Translations under genes and position numbers: made by a program
Shown here: positions 16,916-24,192 of the stretch, one piece after another
Position numbering within the stretch: the first letter of the stretch is position 1
Layout of the letters: each line of letters begins with the position of its first letter
The notes under the pieces: generated by a model
Databases searched by the model: none
What the model was told of the DNA's origin: nothing
The model's input: only the letters and a program-made list of their open reading frames with translations
NCBI GenBank assembly: GCA_946478865.1
Contig: CAMLDO010000032.1
Location: 1 to 24,192, forward strand
Length of the DNA stretch: 24,192 nucleotides
Origin: an uncultured Methylobacillus sp.
Lineage (GTDB): Bacteria > Pseudomonadota > Gammaproteobacteria > Burkholderiales > Methylophilaceae
Reading direction: 5' to 3'

Positions 16916-17710
16916 TTAAGCGATGGCGCGAATAACGCCGCCATCGACACGCATGGCGGCACCGGTCGTGGCGGAGGCCTGCGTACTGCATAGATAAGCC
17001 ACCATCGCAGCCACTTCATCCGGCGTGGCAAAGCGCTGAATGAGCGAGGTGGGGCGCGCTGTGGAAAAGAATTCGCGCTCCACGGTTGCGGCATCCTTGC
17101 CCTGGCTTGCGGCCAGTTGAGCCACGAACTCGCCCACGCCCTCGGAGGCCGTCGGGCCGGGAAGTACGCTATTGACCGTGATGCCCGTGCCCGTCAACGT
17201 TTCTGCCAAGCCGCGGGCCACTGCAATCTGGGCGGTTTTGGTCATGCCGTAATGGATCATCTCGGTCGGTATCTGCAGCCCGGATTCACTGGAAATAAAG
17301 ATGATGCGCCCCCAGTTTCGGCTACGCATGCCGTTCATGTAATGTCGCGAGAGGCGGATGCCGCTGAGCACATTGATCTCGAAGAAACGCAGCCAGTCTT
17401 CATCCGGAATCTGCTCGAACGGTTTGGGTTCGAAAATCCCGAGATTGTTGACGAGGATATCGACCTCGGGAAGCTGCTCGATCAGCGCTTGGCAGCCTTG
17501 CGCGTTGCCGAGGTCAAGGCTGACTCCTTCCACGGTCGCATTGGGAATTTCCTGTTTCAGCGCCTCGACCGCTTGCGTCACTCGTCCTTCAGTGCGGCCG
17601 TTGATGATGACATGTGCGCCTTCAGCTGCCAGCGCTTTGGCAATCGCAAGCCCGATGCCTGCGGTAGAACCCGTAACGAGCGCGCGTTTTCCCTTCAGTC
17701 CGAAATCCAT
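16916..17710 (-). CDS. Short-chain dehydrogenase/reductase (SDR) oxidoreductase
   Basis: A 264-residue classical SDR with a Rossmann fold. Visible features are the cofactor motif TGSTAGIG (13-20), NGRT after the second strand, DLG near 66-68, NNLG (88-91) and the catalytic Ser (about S141), Y154 and K158 (YGMTK). The C-terminus GAAMRVDGGVIRAIA matches the family. Such enzymes reduce carbonyls or oxidise alcohols with NAD(P); the substrate is unknown. The ATG has AAAGGA 6 bases upstream. It is the last gene of the leftward run, 63 bases after the methyltransferase gene, and may be co-transcribed with it. Confidence 0.88.
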   Translation of the reverse strand: MDFGLKGKRALVTGSTAGIGLAIAKALAAEGAHVIINGRTEGRVTQAVEALKQEIPNATVEGVSLDLGNAQGCQALIEQLPEVDILVNNLGIFEPKPFEQIPDEDWLRFFEINVLSGIRLSRHYMNGMRSRNWGRIIFISSESGLQIPTEMIHYGMTKTAQIAVARGLAETLTGTGITVNSVLPGPTASEGVGEFVAQLAASQGKDAATVEREFFSTARPTSLIQRFATPDEVAAMVAYLCSTQASATTGAAMRVDGGVIRAIA

Positions 17711-17773
17711 GTTTTATCCTTTGTATGACGATCAAGTGCACATACGGCAGACCGGCTGCGCAGACGGAAAGTT

Positions 17774-18484
17774 TTAAGCCAGCAGCAGAAATACCGTGGG
17801 TTTCTTGTGCAGGTCGGGCAACGGTGTCTTTTTCCAGTCCGCGATCCGCTTGGTGAGGATCAGTTCGGAATCGAGGCTGACGTTGCAGGCGATGCATAAC
17901 CGGCTTTCTCCATTGCAGGTCGCCAGGATGTCTTCCAGCAAATGCTGATTGCGGTAGGGAGTCTCGATGAAAATCTGCGTCTCGCGGCGCTTGCGCGAAT
18001 CCTGCTCGATCTCGCGCAGTTTCTGCACGCGTGCAGCCTTGTCGCTCGGTATGTAGCCGAGAAAGGTAAAGCGCTGACCGTCCAGTCCGGACGCCATGAG
18101 CGACAGCAAAATGGAGGAGGGGCCGACCAGCGGGGCGACGCGTACGCCTTTCTTGTGCGCGAGCGCCGCGAGTTGCGCGCCCGGATCTGCGATGCCGGGG
18201 CAGCCGGCTTCGGACATCAGGCCAACGTCTTTGCCTTCGAGCAGAGGCGCGAGCAAGGCAGGCAATTCCTTTTCCGTCGTATGCTCGTTGAGCGTGAGCA
18301 GCTGCAACTCGCGCACCGGCTTGAGCGGCTTTATCGCGCCGAGGAACCGGCGCGCGGTCTTCTCGTTCTCGACGACGAAAGTCTCCAGCCGCTGGGCGAT
18401 ACTCACGGCATCTGGCGGGAGAGCCTTGGAAACGATGTCATCCCCGAGCGTGACGGGGATGAGATACAGGGTACCCAGGCTCAA
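17774..18484 (-). CDS. RsmI-like SAM-dependent methyltransferase (tetrapyrrole methylase family)
   Basis: About 236 residues, related to RsmI (16S rRNA 2'-O-cytidine methyltransferase) and the tetrapyrrole methylase fold. The start region LGTLYLIPVTLGDD, the VGLMSEAGCPGIADPGAQL motif and VAPLVGPSSILLSLMASGL match the RsmI architecture, but residues such as VTLGDD and AGCPGIADPG differ from true RsmI, so it is probably a paralogue whose substrate I cannot name. No ATG exists at the expected position; a TTG at 18484 overlaps the stop of the DUF4139 gene (TTGA), has AGGTGA just upstream and gives the expected N-terminus. An ATG at 18547 would add 21 atypical residues encoded inside the upstream gene. 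Translational coupling to DUF4139 is likely. Confidence 0.8.
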   Translation of the reverse strand: MSLGTLYLIPVTLGDDIVSKALPPDAVSIAQRLETFVVENEKTARRFLGAIKPLKPVRELQLLTLNEHTTEKELPALLAPLLEGKDVGLMSEAGCPGIADPGAQLAALAHKKGVRVAPLVGPSSILLSLMASGLDGQRFTFLGYIPSDKAARVQKLREIEQDSRKRRETQIFIETPYRNQHLLEDILATCNGESRLCIACNVSLDSELILTKRIADWKKTPLPDLHKKPTVFLLLA

Positions 18485-19917
18485 TATTTCACCTGCACGC
18501 GATAGGTCAGCGTCGCCTTGCCTTCGGCCGGCACGTCGATCTTCCACACGGCGGTGTTGCTCGTCGCTTTCTCGTGCGGATGGCTGGATTTGAGCATCTT
18601 CCAGTCGGCGGGAATCGGCTCCTGAATCGTCACGGTGACGGCTTCCTTCTTGGCATTCTTGAGCACGATTTCATAGGCGCTTTCGAACAGCGAATTGCCC
18701 TTTGCCGGGTTGGGCAGCTTTTTGAAGTCGGTCTGCTTCTTGTCGGCAGTCACGTCGAATGCCTCGCCCAGTTTCAGCCGTACTTTCTCATTCTTGGGCG
18801 TGTGGTCGATGCGATCCTCGCCGACGAATTGTGCATTGCCGGCACCGTCTTTCTTGTAGACGCGAATCACGCCCTTGGGCAGCGGCATGCCGAGACGCGC
18901 GCTTTCCTTGTTGTCGAACTCGACGAACACGCCTACCTTCATCTTCTGGCCCAACTCGCCGTAACTGGAGCTGTAGTAATAGTCATTGCCGCGCAGCAGC
19001 AGTTCCTTGCGCACCGGCACTTGGGCGGCGGAGAGCAGGGAGACCTGCTTGGTCTGATTTTCGGCGATGGTGGTCGGGCGATCCAGCGTATAGAGGTGAT
19101 ATTCCAGCAGCGATTCCTCGCGCATTTCCTGCGCCGGGGCAGCGGCCATGTCCATCGCCTTCATCATCGGCCGCGCCATTCGCATCTCTTCCTGCACGCG
19201 GTTCACGTCGCCTGCGACCAGTTGCAGCTTGGCATTGCGGTAGGTCGCACCGCTGGTATTGGTCAGGGTCACCCAGCCCGAAAGGTCCATCTTGTCGTCC
19301 GAGGCATTGAGCTCAGCCACATAGTCGGCCTTCCAGCCCAGCCCGCCGGAAAGGTAGCTCAGCTCCACGTCCTGCTGCGCCGCGCCGCCGTTGTTGAGCG
19401 ACATCACTAGCGTGGGGCGGTCGCGCAAATTGGCTGGAACATCGCTGTAGACGATACGCCCGGGTATGCCGGTCTCGATGCGGTTACCCATCTTGAGCAC
19501 CACGCCATTGTTCGCTGAAAGTACCTGCGCCTGCTCGACGCTTTCCGCGCCAGTAGTAGGGTGCGTCTTGACGATGCCGACGGTCTTGCCGACGAATTTC
19601 TCCAGCAGTTTCTGCGGCGTCAGCAGGTCGAAATCGAAATTTTGTTCGATCACAGCGAGCTTGCCGGGCGCGCTCAGGCTGCGCAGCAATGCCGTCTCCG
19701 GACGCATTTGCGCGCTTACGTCACGAAAGGCGAGGGTGCTCTGACTACTGCCGAGGCTGACCTTGCGCTGGTCTTTGATGAGCGCGAGATTTTCGTTGTA
19801 GATGGTAACGGCGACACTCTTCTGGTCGTCCAGCGTGCTGCGGTTTTCTTCCGCCGACGCGGGATAGCTGATCAGTAAATGGATGGCGATCAGGGTTGCG
19901 AGTGGGCTTTTTTTCAT
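18481..19917 (-). CDS. DUF4139-domain exported protein
   Basis: A 478-residue protein with a signal peptide (cleavage expected after SYPASA, about residue 22) and a DUF4139-type body. Typical features are VTIYNENLALIKDQR near the N-terminus, LGWKADYVAEL, LSGWVTLTNTSGATY, KLQLVAGDVNRV, and a C-terminal part with FDNKESARLGMPLPKG and YEIVLKNAKKE; a Met/Ala-rich stretch lies at about 247-265. The molecular function of the family is unknown; it should act in the periplasm. AAAGGAA stands before the ATG. It lies just after creD and overlaps the methyltransferase gene by 4 bases, suggesting membership of the creD transcription unit. Confidence 0.85.
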   Translation of the reverse strand: MKKSPLATLIAIHLLISYPASAEENRSTLDDQKSVAVTIYNENLALIKDQRKVSLGSSQSTLAFRDVSAQMRPETALLRSLSAPGKLAVIEQNFDFDLLTPQKLLEKFVGKTVGIVKTHPTTGAESVEQAQVLSANNGVVLKMGNRIETGIPGRIVYSDVPANLRDRPTLVMSLNNGGAAQQDVELSYLSGGLGWKADYVAELNASDDKMDLSGWVTLTNTSGATYRNAKLQLVAGDVNRVQEEMRMARPMMKAMDMAAAPAQEMREESLLEYHLYTLDRPTTIAENQTKQVSLLSAAQVPVRKELLLRGNDYYYSSSYGELGQKMKVGVFVEFDNKESARLGMPLPKGVIRVYKKDGAGNAQFVGEDRIDHTPKNEKVRLKLGEAFDVTADKKQTDFKKLPNPAKGNSLFESAYEIVLKNAKKEAVTVTIQEPIPADWKMLKSSHPHEKATSNTAVWKIDVPAEGKATLTYRVQVKY

Positions 19918-19949
19918 GGAATTCCTTTCCTCGATGACCGCATGCTACG

Positions 19950-19972
19950 TGGCGCTTACATGTGTGGCGCCA
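19950..19972 (-). other. hairpin between creD and the DUF4139 gene
   Basis: On the minus strand, TGGCGC and GCGCCA form a 6-bp stem with an 11-base loop in the 66-base gap. No T-run follows. It could be an mRNA processing or attenuation element within the transcription unit. Confidence 0.3.
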
Positions 19973-19983
19973 GGCAGCAAAGC

Positions 19984-21312
19984 CTAGATTGTATTAGAAG
20001 CCTCGTGCAGCCGATACCAGTCCATGCGGCGCGTGAGCATCATCACGACGGCGAGGGCTGCAAACAGGATTAACGCGCCCATGAGCAAAGCGTTGTCTTC
20101 CGATTGCAAAACTCCGTAAAGCACGCCGTAAAGGAGGGCGATGCCGCCGGAAAACATGAGCGCCGGCCGGCGACTGCGCAAGACACCGGCGAGGTAGAAG
20201 CCGATCAACAAAACGCACACACCACCCGATACAGCGTAGGCGACCATGAAAGGAATATGCTCCGACAAGCTGATGATCAGCAGGAAAAACATCGCCATAC
20301 TCAGTCCGACCAGCAAATACTGTATGGGGTGAACGCGCAAGCCGCGCAGCACTTCGAACAGGAAGAATGCGGTAAATACCAGTACTACGAACATCAGGCC
20401 ATACTTCACCGCGCGCTCTGACATGAGGTAGATATTGACCGGGTCAATGAAATCGATCGACAGGGCTTCGGCCTCGTTGGTTTGGGCATTATCGACTTGG
20501 CCCACGGAGTTCTTTGCCAGACTACTAACCAGCCATTGCGCATTGAAGCCCTGATCGGAAACGCTGCGTGTACGGGGCAGAAAGCTGCCACCAAACGAGG
20601 GATGGGGCCAGGAAGACTTGAGCGCAACCTCGGTGGTCTTGGCAGACGGCTGGATTGCCAATGTCGACGTGCCTTGCAGTTCGAGCGGAAAGCTGAAGTT
20701 GAAGTTGTGCGCCTGTGTCGGATCAAGTGCCGGCAGGAAAACATGCATGCCATTTCCTGCCAACGGCGGCACGCCGCCCGCACCGAATTCATGCGCCGTA
20801 CCATTCAGTGTCAGGAGCGGTGCATTACGTATTCCGCGGGAGTCGCTGAGGCGCATCACGAAATAGGCGTTGAGCGGGATCACATCTTCCGCCGCCTGGG
20901 CAAGGCCATACACGCGTGGTACGGCAAAGCTGCCGCTGATTTCGGCATGCAGGTTGTAAAGCTGCGCCTTGTAGATGCCGCGCTGGCGCGATTCGACTTC
21001 GGCGCTCCCGATGATCTTCAATGCATGGGGCTCGAGCACCGTCTCCTTCGGTTCGCTTGCGACGATGAGAGTTCTTTCTTTGCCATGTTCATCCTTCTCG
21101 ATCTTTTTCTCGCGCAGCTGATAACGCACGACCAGATACGGGCCGCTCAATGTCTGCGGGCGCGCCGCGCTCCGTGCGATGTCCTGCTGCACGCTTTGCT
21201 GCAGCGCCTTGCGTTCGGAGATTTTGGATTCGATCATCCCCAGCGGTATCAGCAGCAACAGCGCCAGAAAACCGATCATGAGGGTCTTGGAAAACAATGG
21301 GTAACGATGCAT
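19984..21312 (-). CDS. creD: CreD-family inner membrane protein
   Basis: A 442-residue membrane protein of the CreD family (E. coli CreD is 450 residues). One N-terminal membrane helix (MIGFLALLLLIPLGMI) is followed by a conserved QQDIARSAARPQTLSGPYLVV segment, a large periplasmic domain and a cluster of about five to six C-terminal helices beginning at AVKYGLMFVVLVFTAFF. In E. coli creD is the major target of CreB and affects envelope integrity and beta-lactam tolerance; its biochemical role is unclear. The start at 21312 (MHRYPLF) is chosen because AAAGGAA lies 5 bases upstream; upstream in-frame ATGs at 21342 and 21360 fall at or inside the end of the hydrolase gene. Confidence 0.9.
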   Translation of the reverse strand: MHRYPLFSKTLMIGFLALLLLIPLGMIESKISERKALQQSVQQDIARSAARPQTLSGPYLVVRYQLREKKIEKDEHGKERTLIVASEPKETVLEPHALKIIGSAEVESRQRGIYKAQLYNLHAEISGSFAVPRVYGLAQAAEDVIPLNAYFVMRLSDSRGIRNAPLLTLNGTAHEFGAGGVPPLAGNGMHVFLPALDPTQAHNFNFSFPLELQGTSTLAIQPSAKTTEVALKSSWPHPSFGGSFLPRTRSVSDQGFNAQWLVSSLAKNSVGQVDNAQTNEAEALSIDFIDPVNIYLMSERAVKYGLMFVVLVFTAFFLFEVLRGLRVHPIQYLLVGLSMAMFFLLIISLSEHIPFMVAYAVSGGVCVLLIGFYLAGVLRSRRPALMFSGGIALLYGVLYGVLQSEDNALLMGALILFAALAVVMMLTRRMDWYRLHEASNTI

Positions 21313-21338
21313 GGCAATTCCTTTCTTGTGAGTTGTAT

Positions 21339-21845
21339 TCATACCGTGCTGCGCTGCCACACGGCGCGCGTCAGAAGCAAGGCAAAACCGATCATCCCGG
21401 CCAATACACAGGCGAGATGCATGGGCAGCACCCAGTCATGCATGAGCAAAGGGTTCGCGTCGGTGAGTGGCGCAAACGGACGCATGTCGGCGTGCATTAC
21501 CGCATCCAGCAGCAGGTGCGAGCCGGCCCCCAGCAAGGCGCCCAGCCACGCTTGCGTCGAAGTGATGCAGAATTGCTCTTCATCCTCGCCCCCGAGCTTT
21601 TCATAGAGTCGCCAACTGGTCGCAAGCAATTTGCGGCCGAACATGGCTGAGCCGACGGCAATCAGGAGCATGCCTGTGAGTGTGTGGGAAAACCCATGCA
21701 GCGGCATTTCAATGCGCCACATGCGATATAGCGGTTCAATGTCCATGACAACATTGGCGAGCGCGAATATGGAAAAACTGAAGTGCCTGGGTATCAGCCC
21801 CTTGATGGCGAGGCCGGGGCCCAAATGCAGTGGCGTGAATGGCAT
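21339..21845 (-). CDS. YdjM-like membrane-bound metal-dependent hydrolase
   Basis: A 168-residue integral membrane protein. The N-terminus MPFTPLHLGPG, the NVVMDIEPLYR segment, HGFSHT and the GAGSHLLLDAVMHADM motif supply the His and Asp residues expected for a metal site in the YdjM/DUF457-type family. Hydrophobic segments occur at about 20-40, 60-80, 100-120 and 140-162. The start at 21845 has AGGGAG 6 bases upstream; an ATG ten codons earlier would add polar residues. Substrate and role are unknown. It sits between creC and creD on the same strand, 26 bases before creD, so it is probably co-transcribed with creD. Confidence 0.8.
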   Translation of the reverse strand: MPFTPLHLGPGLAIKGLIPRHFSFSIFALANVVMDIEPLYRMWRIEMPLHGFSHTLTGMLLIAVGSAMFGRKLLATSWRLYEKLGGEDEEQFCITSTQAWLGALLGAGSHLLLDAVMHADMRPFAPLTDANPLLMHDWVLPMHLACVLAGMIGFALLLTRAVWQRSTV

Positions 21846-21907
21846 GGCGATCTCCCTGTGATATGGAGTCGCCATGATGGGCGGGCTTTATGTGCGGACG
21901 ATGGAGA

Positions 21908-21927
21908 GAATGTGTGGCGAATGTGAG
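21908..21927 (-). promoter_or_regulatory. possible CreB-binding direct repeat upstream of the hydrolase-creD unit
   Basis: The minus strand reads CTCACATTCGCCACACATTC, with CACATTC repeated at an 11-bp period. The E. coli cre tag is TTCAC-N6-TTCAC, also an 11-bp period, and CTCAC-N6-CACAC is a degenerate version. It lies in the 129-base gap between creC and the hydrolase gene, where a CreB-dependent promoter would be expected. Weak sequence match. Confidence 0.3.
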
Positions 21928-21974
21928 GTTTCTGAAAGTGCCCCAGTTTAAAGACGCTATGCTCTTTGCTGTGA

Positions 21975-23402
21975 TCAGGCGATGGGTAGCGTTAGTCGTG
22001 CCTCGGCTCCGCCTTCAGGGAGGTTTCGTAATTCGATATTGCCGTTGTGTAGCGCTGCCACTTCCTTGACGAAAGGCAGTCCCAGCCCGGTGCTCTTCTG
22101 CTGAGTGGCGGGACGGGGCAGGGAATAGAAGCGCTCGAAAACGCGCGGCAGGGCAAACTCGGGGATACCATTGCCTTGATCGCGGACGCATATCACATGC
22201 CGTTCAGGCAAGACTTCGTGGGCAATCGTGATAAGGCTGGCATTCGGCGCGAATGCAATCGCATTGTCCAGCAGATTGGAAAGTGCCTGGCGTAGCAGGA
22301 AAGGCTCGCCGTTGACTTTGGCATCCTGCGATATGGTGTTGTCGCAGTTAATGCCGCGCGACTGCATCGCTATCGCGTGATCTGCGATTACGGTGTCGGC
22401 CAGCTCATGCAGACTGACGCTGACAGTCTCTTCCAGAGAATTACGATGTTCCAGCCGTGCCAGCGCGAGCAGCTTGTCCAACATGTCTTTGAGGCGGCGG
22501 CTTTGCTCACGGATGTTGGCGGTAAAGGTCGCCCGGTCCTGCGGCGGCATGTTCTCGTCCAGTAGCTCGGCGGCACCGATGAGCGCGGTGAGCGGGCTTT
22601 TCATCTCATGGGCAAGATGATGCACGTAGTTCTCGACGTATTCCCGGCCATCCAATTTCTCGCGCATTTCGGTAAGTGCGCGGCCTAACTCGGCGAGCTC
22701 GCCGCTACCGAGATTGGGCAGTTGCGCCTTGTGCCCGGCGCTGACTTCACGTGCATAACGGCGCAGCAGCCCAATAGAGCGCGTCAGCCACCATGTGAAC
22801 AGTAGGCCGATCAGCAGCGCGCCGCCCATGAGCCACCAGCCGGCGCGTTCAATGCGCTGGCGGCTGCGGTCGATGAAGGGTTGCACACTCATGGTAGGCT
22901 TGGCGACAGTGAGCACGCCGACCAGCTTGTCGTCGTGTCGGATCGGCGCTGCAATGTGCATCACAGCAGTATTGTCGTTGCCTGGTACTTCGCGTGTGCT
23001 GCGGACACCATAGCGGCCATGCAGGGTGAGGTAGACATCGTTCCAGCGCGAGTAATCCTGGCCGACGGCAAGGCCCTGTGAATCATAGAGCACGATGCCT
23101 TGGGCATCGGTAATATAGACGCGCAGATTGACGGCGTCCTTGCGAAAGCCCCAGATCTCTGCATGCGGGTCGCGCGCCTGGTAGCGGCGAAAGGCGGAGT
23201 CGAAACGAGCGGTATCAATGCGGTTGCCGCTCATGTCTTCTGTGGCCAGTTCCGCGAGCAGATGAGCGGTATCGACCAGTGTTTCCTCCATGGTCTGTCG
23301 TACGCCGGGTTTTACCTCCTGCACGAAGCTGTTGAGCACGAACCACGCGGCGAGGCCGACGATGAGAAAGTAACCCAGCAGCAGGCGCAGGCTGATGCTC
23401 AT
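21975..23402 (-). CDS. creC: Sensor histidine kinase CreC
   Basis: A 475-residue membrane histidine kinase. Two membrane helices (about 6-25 and 187-206) flank a periplasmic sensory domain, followed by a HAMP linker, the H-box HHLAHEMKSPLTALIGA (phosphorylated His about 265), the N-box SNLLDNA (375-381), DQGNGIP (408-414) and STGLGLPFVKEV (437-448). Length, AEIWG and VYITDAQGIVLYDS in the sensor, and pairing with creB and creD agree with CreC of E. coli. It would respond to a periplasmic or metabolic signal and phosphorylate CreB. Its ATG overlaps the creB stop (ATGA), so the pair is translationally coupled. Confidence 0.92.
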   Translation of the reverse strand: MSISLRLLLGYFLIVGLAAWFVLNSFVQEVKPGVRQTMEETLVDTAHLLAELATEDMSGNRIDTARFDSAFRRYQARDPHAEIWGFRKDAVNLRVYITDAQGIVLYDSQGLAVGQDYSRWNDVYLTLHGRYGVRSTREVPGNDNTAVMHIAAPIRHDDKLVGVLTVAKPTMSVQPFIDRSRQRIERAGWWLMGGALLIGLLFTWWLTRSIGLLRRYAREVSAGHKAQLPNLGSGELAELGRALTEMREKLDGREYVENYVHHLAHEMKSPLTALIGAAELLDENMPPQDRATFTANIREQSRRLKDMLDKLLALARLEHRNSLEETVSVSLHELADTVIADHAIAMQSRGINCDNTISQDAKVNGEPFLLRQALSNLLDNAIAFAPNASLITIAHEVLPERHVICVRDQGNGIPEFALPRVFERFYSLPRPATQQKSTGLGLPFVKEVAALHNGNIELRNLPEGGAEARLTLPIA

Positions 23403-24076
23403 TTACGCGCGCCGTTGCTTACACTGTAGCCCATGCCACGGTGCGTAACGATGGGGTCCGATTCTTCATGTATCGCTTTCAGCTTTGAGCGCAAGGTCTT
23501 GATATGCGTATCGACCGTGCGGTCAGAGGTGTCAAGAGCATCGCGCCAGATGCGATCCATCAATTCGTCGCGGCTGTATATACGCCCTGGATGTTCCAGC
23601 AGAGTTTTCAGCAGTAAAAATTCGTAACGCGTGAGGTCGAGCAGGATGCCATGAAAGTGGATGCGTGCGCTGGCAGTATCGATCTGGAACAAGAGACGGG
23701 CTACTGAAGCCGATGAGACTCTGCGCAATCGTACCCGCACCCGTGCCACCACTTCTCGTGGAGAGAACGGCTTGGCAACATAGTCGTCCGCGCCGATTTC
23801 CAGTCCCACGATGCGGTCGATCTCGTCCGTGCGCGCCGTTAGGAAAATAATGGGCAGGTCGGTGAAAGCGCGCGCCTCGCGGCAGACGTCGAACCCACTC
23901 ATGTCTGGCAAGCCGATATCCAGAATCGCCAGCGCATAAGCTCCGCTGCGCAATTCTGCTAGCCCATCGCCGCCTAGTGTGCAATGGTGCGGCTGATAAC
24001 CTTCGCTTTTCAGCGCGTAAATCAGTGTGTCCGCAATCGCGGGTTCGTCTTCGATGATGAGGATGGATGCGGCCAT
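23399..24076 (-). CDS. creB: Two-component response regulator CreB (OmpR family)
   Basis: A 225-residue response regulator. The receiver domain has the acidic pocket (E9-D10), phosphoacceptor D53 (ILDIGLPD), T80 and K102 (VAKPF); the C-terminal winged helix of the OmpR/PhoB type spans about 130-222 (LTRYEFLLLKTLLEHPGRI, then DRTVDTHIKTLRSKL and RGMGYSV). It pairs with the adjacent CreC. GGGAG lies 5 bases before the ATG. It begins 19 bases after the maf stop, so it may be read from a maf promoter outside the window. Confidence 0.93.
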   Translation of the reverse strand: MAASILIIEDEPAIADTLIYALKSEGYQPHHCTLGGDGLAELRSGAYALAILDIGLPDMSGFDVCREARAFTDLPIIFLTARTDEIDRIVGLEIGADDYVAKPFSPREVVARVRVRLRRVSSASVARLLFQIDTASARIHFHGILLDLTRYEFLLLKTLLEHPGRIYSRDELMDRIWRDALDTSDRTVDTHIKTLRSKLKAIHEESDPIVTHRGMGYSVSNGARK

Positions 24077-24095
24077 GAATTCTCCCTGAGCGGGA

Positions 24096-24192
24096 TTATA
24101 TGACCGTGATGCCTTCGTTTTGCAACATGGAGATTAGCGAAATCAGCGGCAAGCCGATCAGTGCATTGGGGTCATCGCCGCGCATATACTCC
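24096..24192 (-). CDS. maf: Maf-family nucleotide pyrophosphatase, C-terminal end (cut by window edge)
   Basis: The last 31 or so codons of a leftward gene that begins beyond the window; the stop TAA is at 24098-24096. The translation EYMRGDDPNALIGLPLISL followed by ISMLQNEGITVI matches the conserved GDDP-ALIGLPL tail of Maf/YceF proteins, which hydrolyse non-canonical nucleoside triphosphates as a house-cleaning activity. Only the tail is visible, so the Maf subgroup (YceF or YhdE type) cannot be told with certainty. It directly precedes creB. Confidence 0.8.
   Translation of the reverse strand, partial: EYMRGDDPNALIGLPLISLISMLQNEGITVI

Overview
The window looks like chromosomal DNA of a betaproteobacterium, probably a methylotroph of the Methylophilaceae/Nitrosomonadales type. 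The main reasons are a 3-hexulose-6-phosphate synthase (RuMP formaldehyde assimilation) with the coding style of a highly expressed gene, generally GC-rich protein-like DNA, an endonuclease-type MutL, and a CreB/CreC/CreD set. This assignment is an inference from gene content; there is no rRNA to anchor it. I saw no tRNA, rRNA, IS element, phage gene or CRISPR array.

Left region (1-4425): a sigma-54 module. The 5' end of an aldehyde dehydrogenase gene (minus strand, cut by the window edge) lies downstream of a FIST-domain soluble chemoreceptor (minus). A divergent AcoR-like sigma-54 activator (plus) is next to it. Both minus-strand genes have a GG-N10-GC promoter. Palindromes of the form GTCTCAA-N-TTGAGAC sit about 84 bp upstream of each -24 element, and one of them is also just ahead of the activator gene. 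I read this as one small regulon coupling aldehyde/alcohol oxidation to a cytoplasmic chemoreceptor. It is the most interesting item in the window.

Middle-left (4512-8012): a phospholipase D-family lipoprotein (cardiolipin synthase-like) converges on a two-gene minus-strand unit, a membrane fatty acid desaturase and an exported protein of unknown function whose start overlaps the desaturase stop.

Middle (8203-12812): a tightly packed tripartite exporter operon of TolC-type outer membrane protein, MacA-like adaptor, and MacB-like ATPase and permease as two separate genes.

12813-16895: an AT-rich promoter region, the solitary hps gene with a strong intrinsic terminator, mutL, then an MHS-type MFS transporter preceded by nested ATTGATT palindromes.

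Right region (16916-24192, all minus strand): maf (C-terminal end only), creB, creC, a YdjM-like membrane hydrolase, creD, a DUF4139 exported protein, an RsmI-like SAM methyltransferase and a short-chain dehydrogenase. CreC/CreB would sense an envelope or metabolic signal; CreD and possibly the genes downstream of it are the likely outputs.
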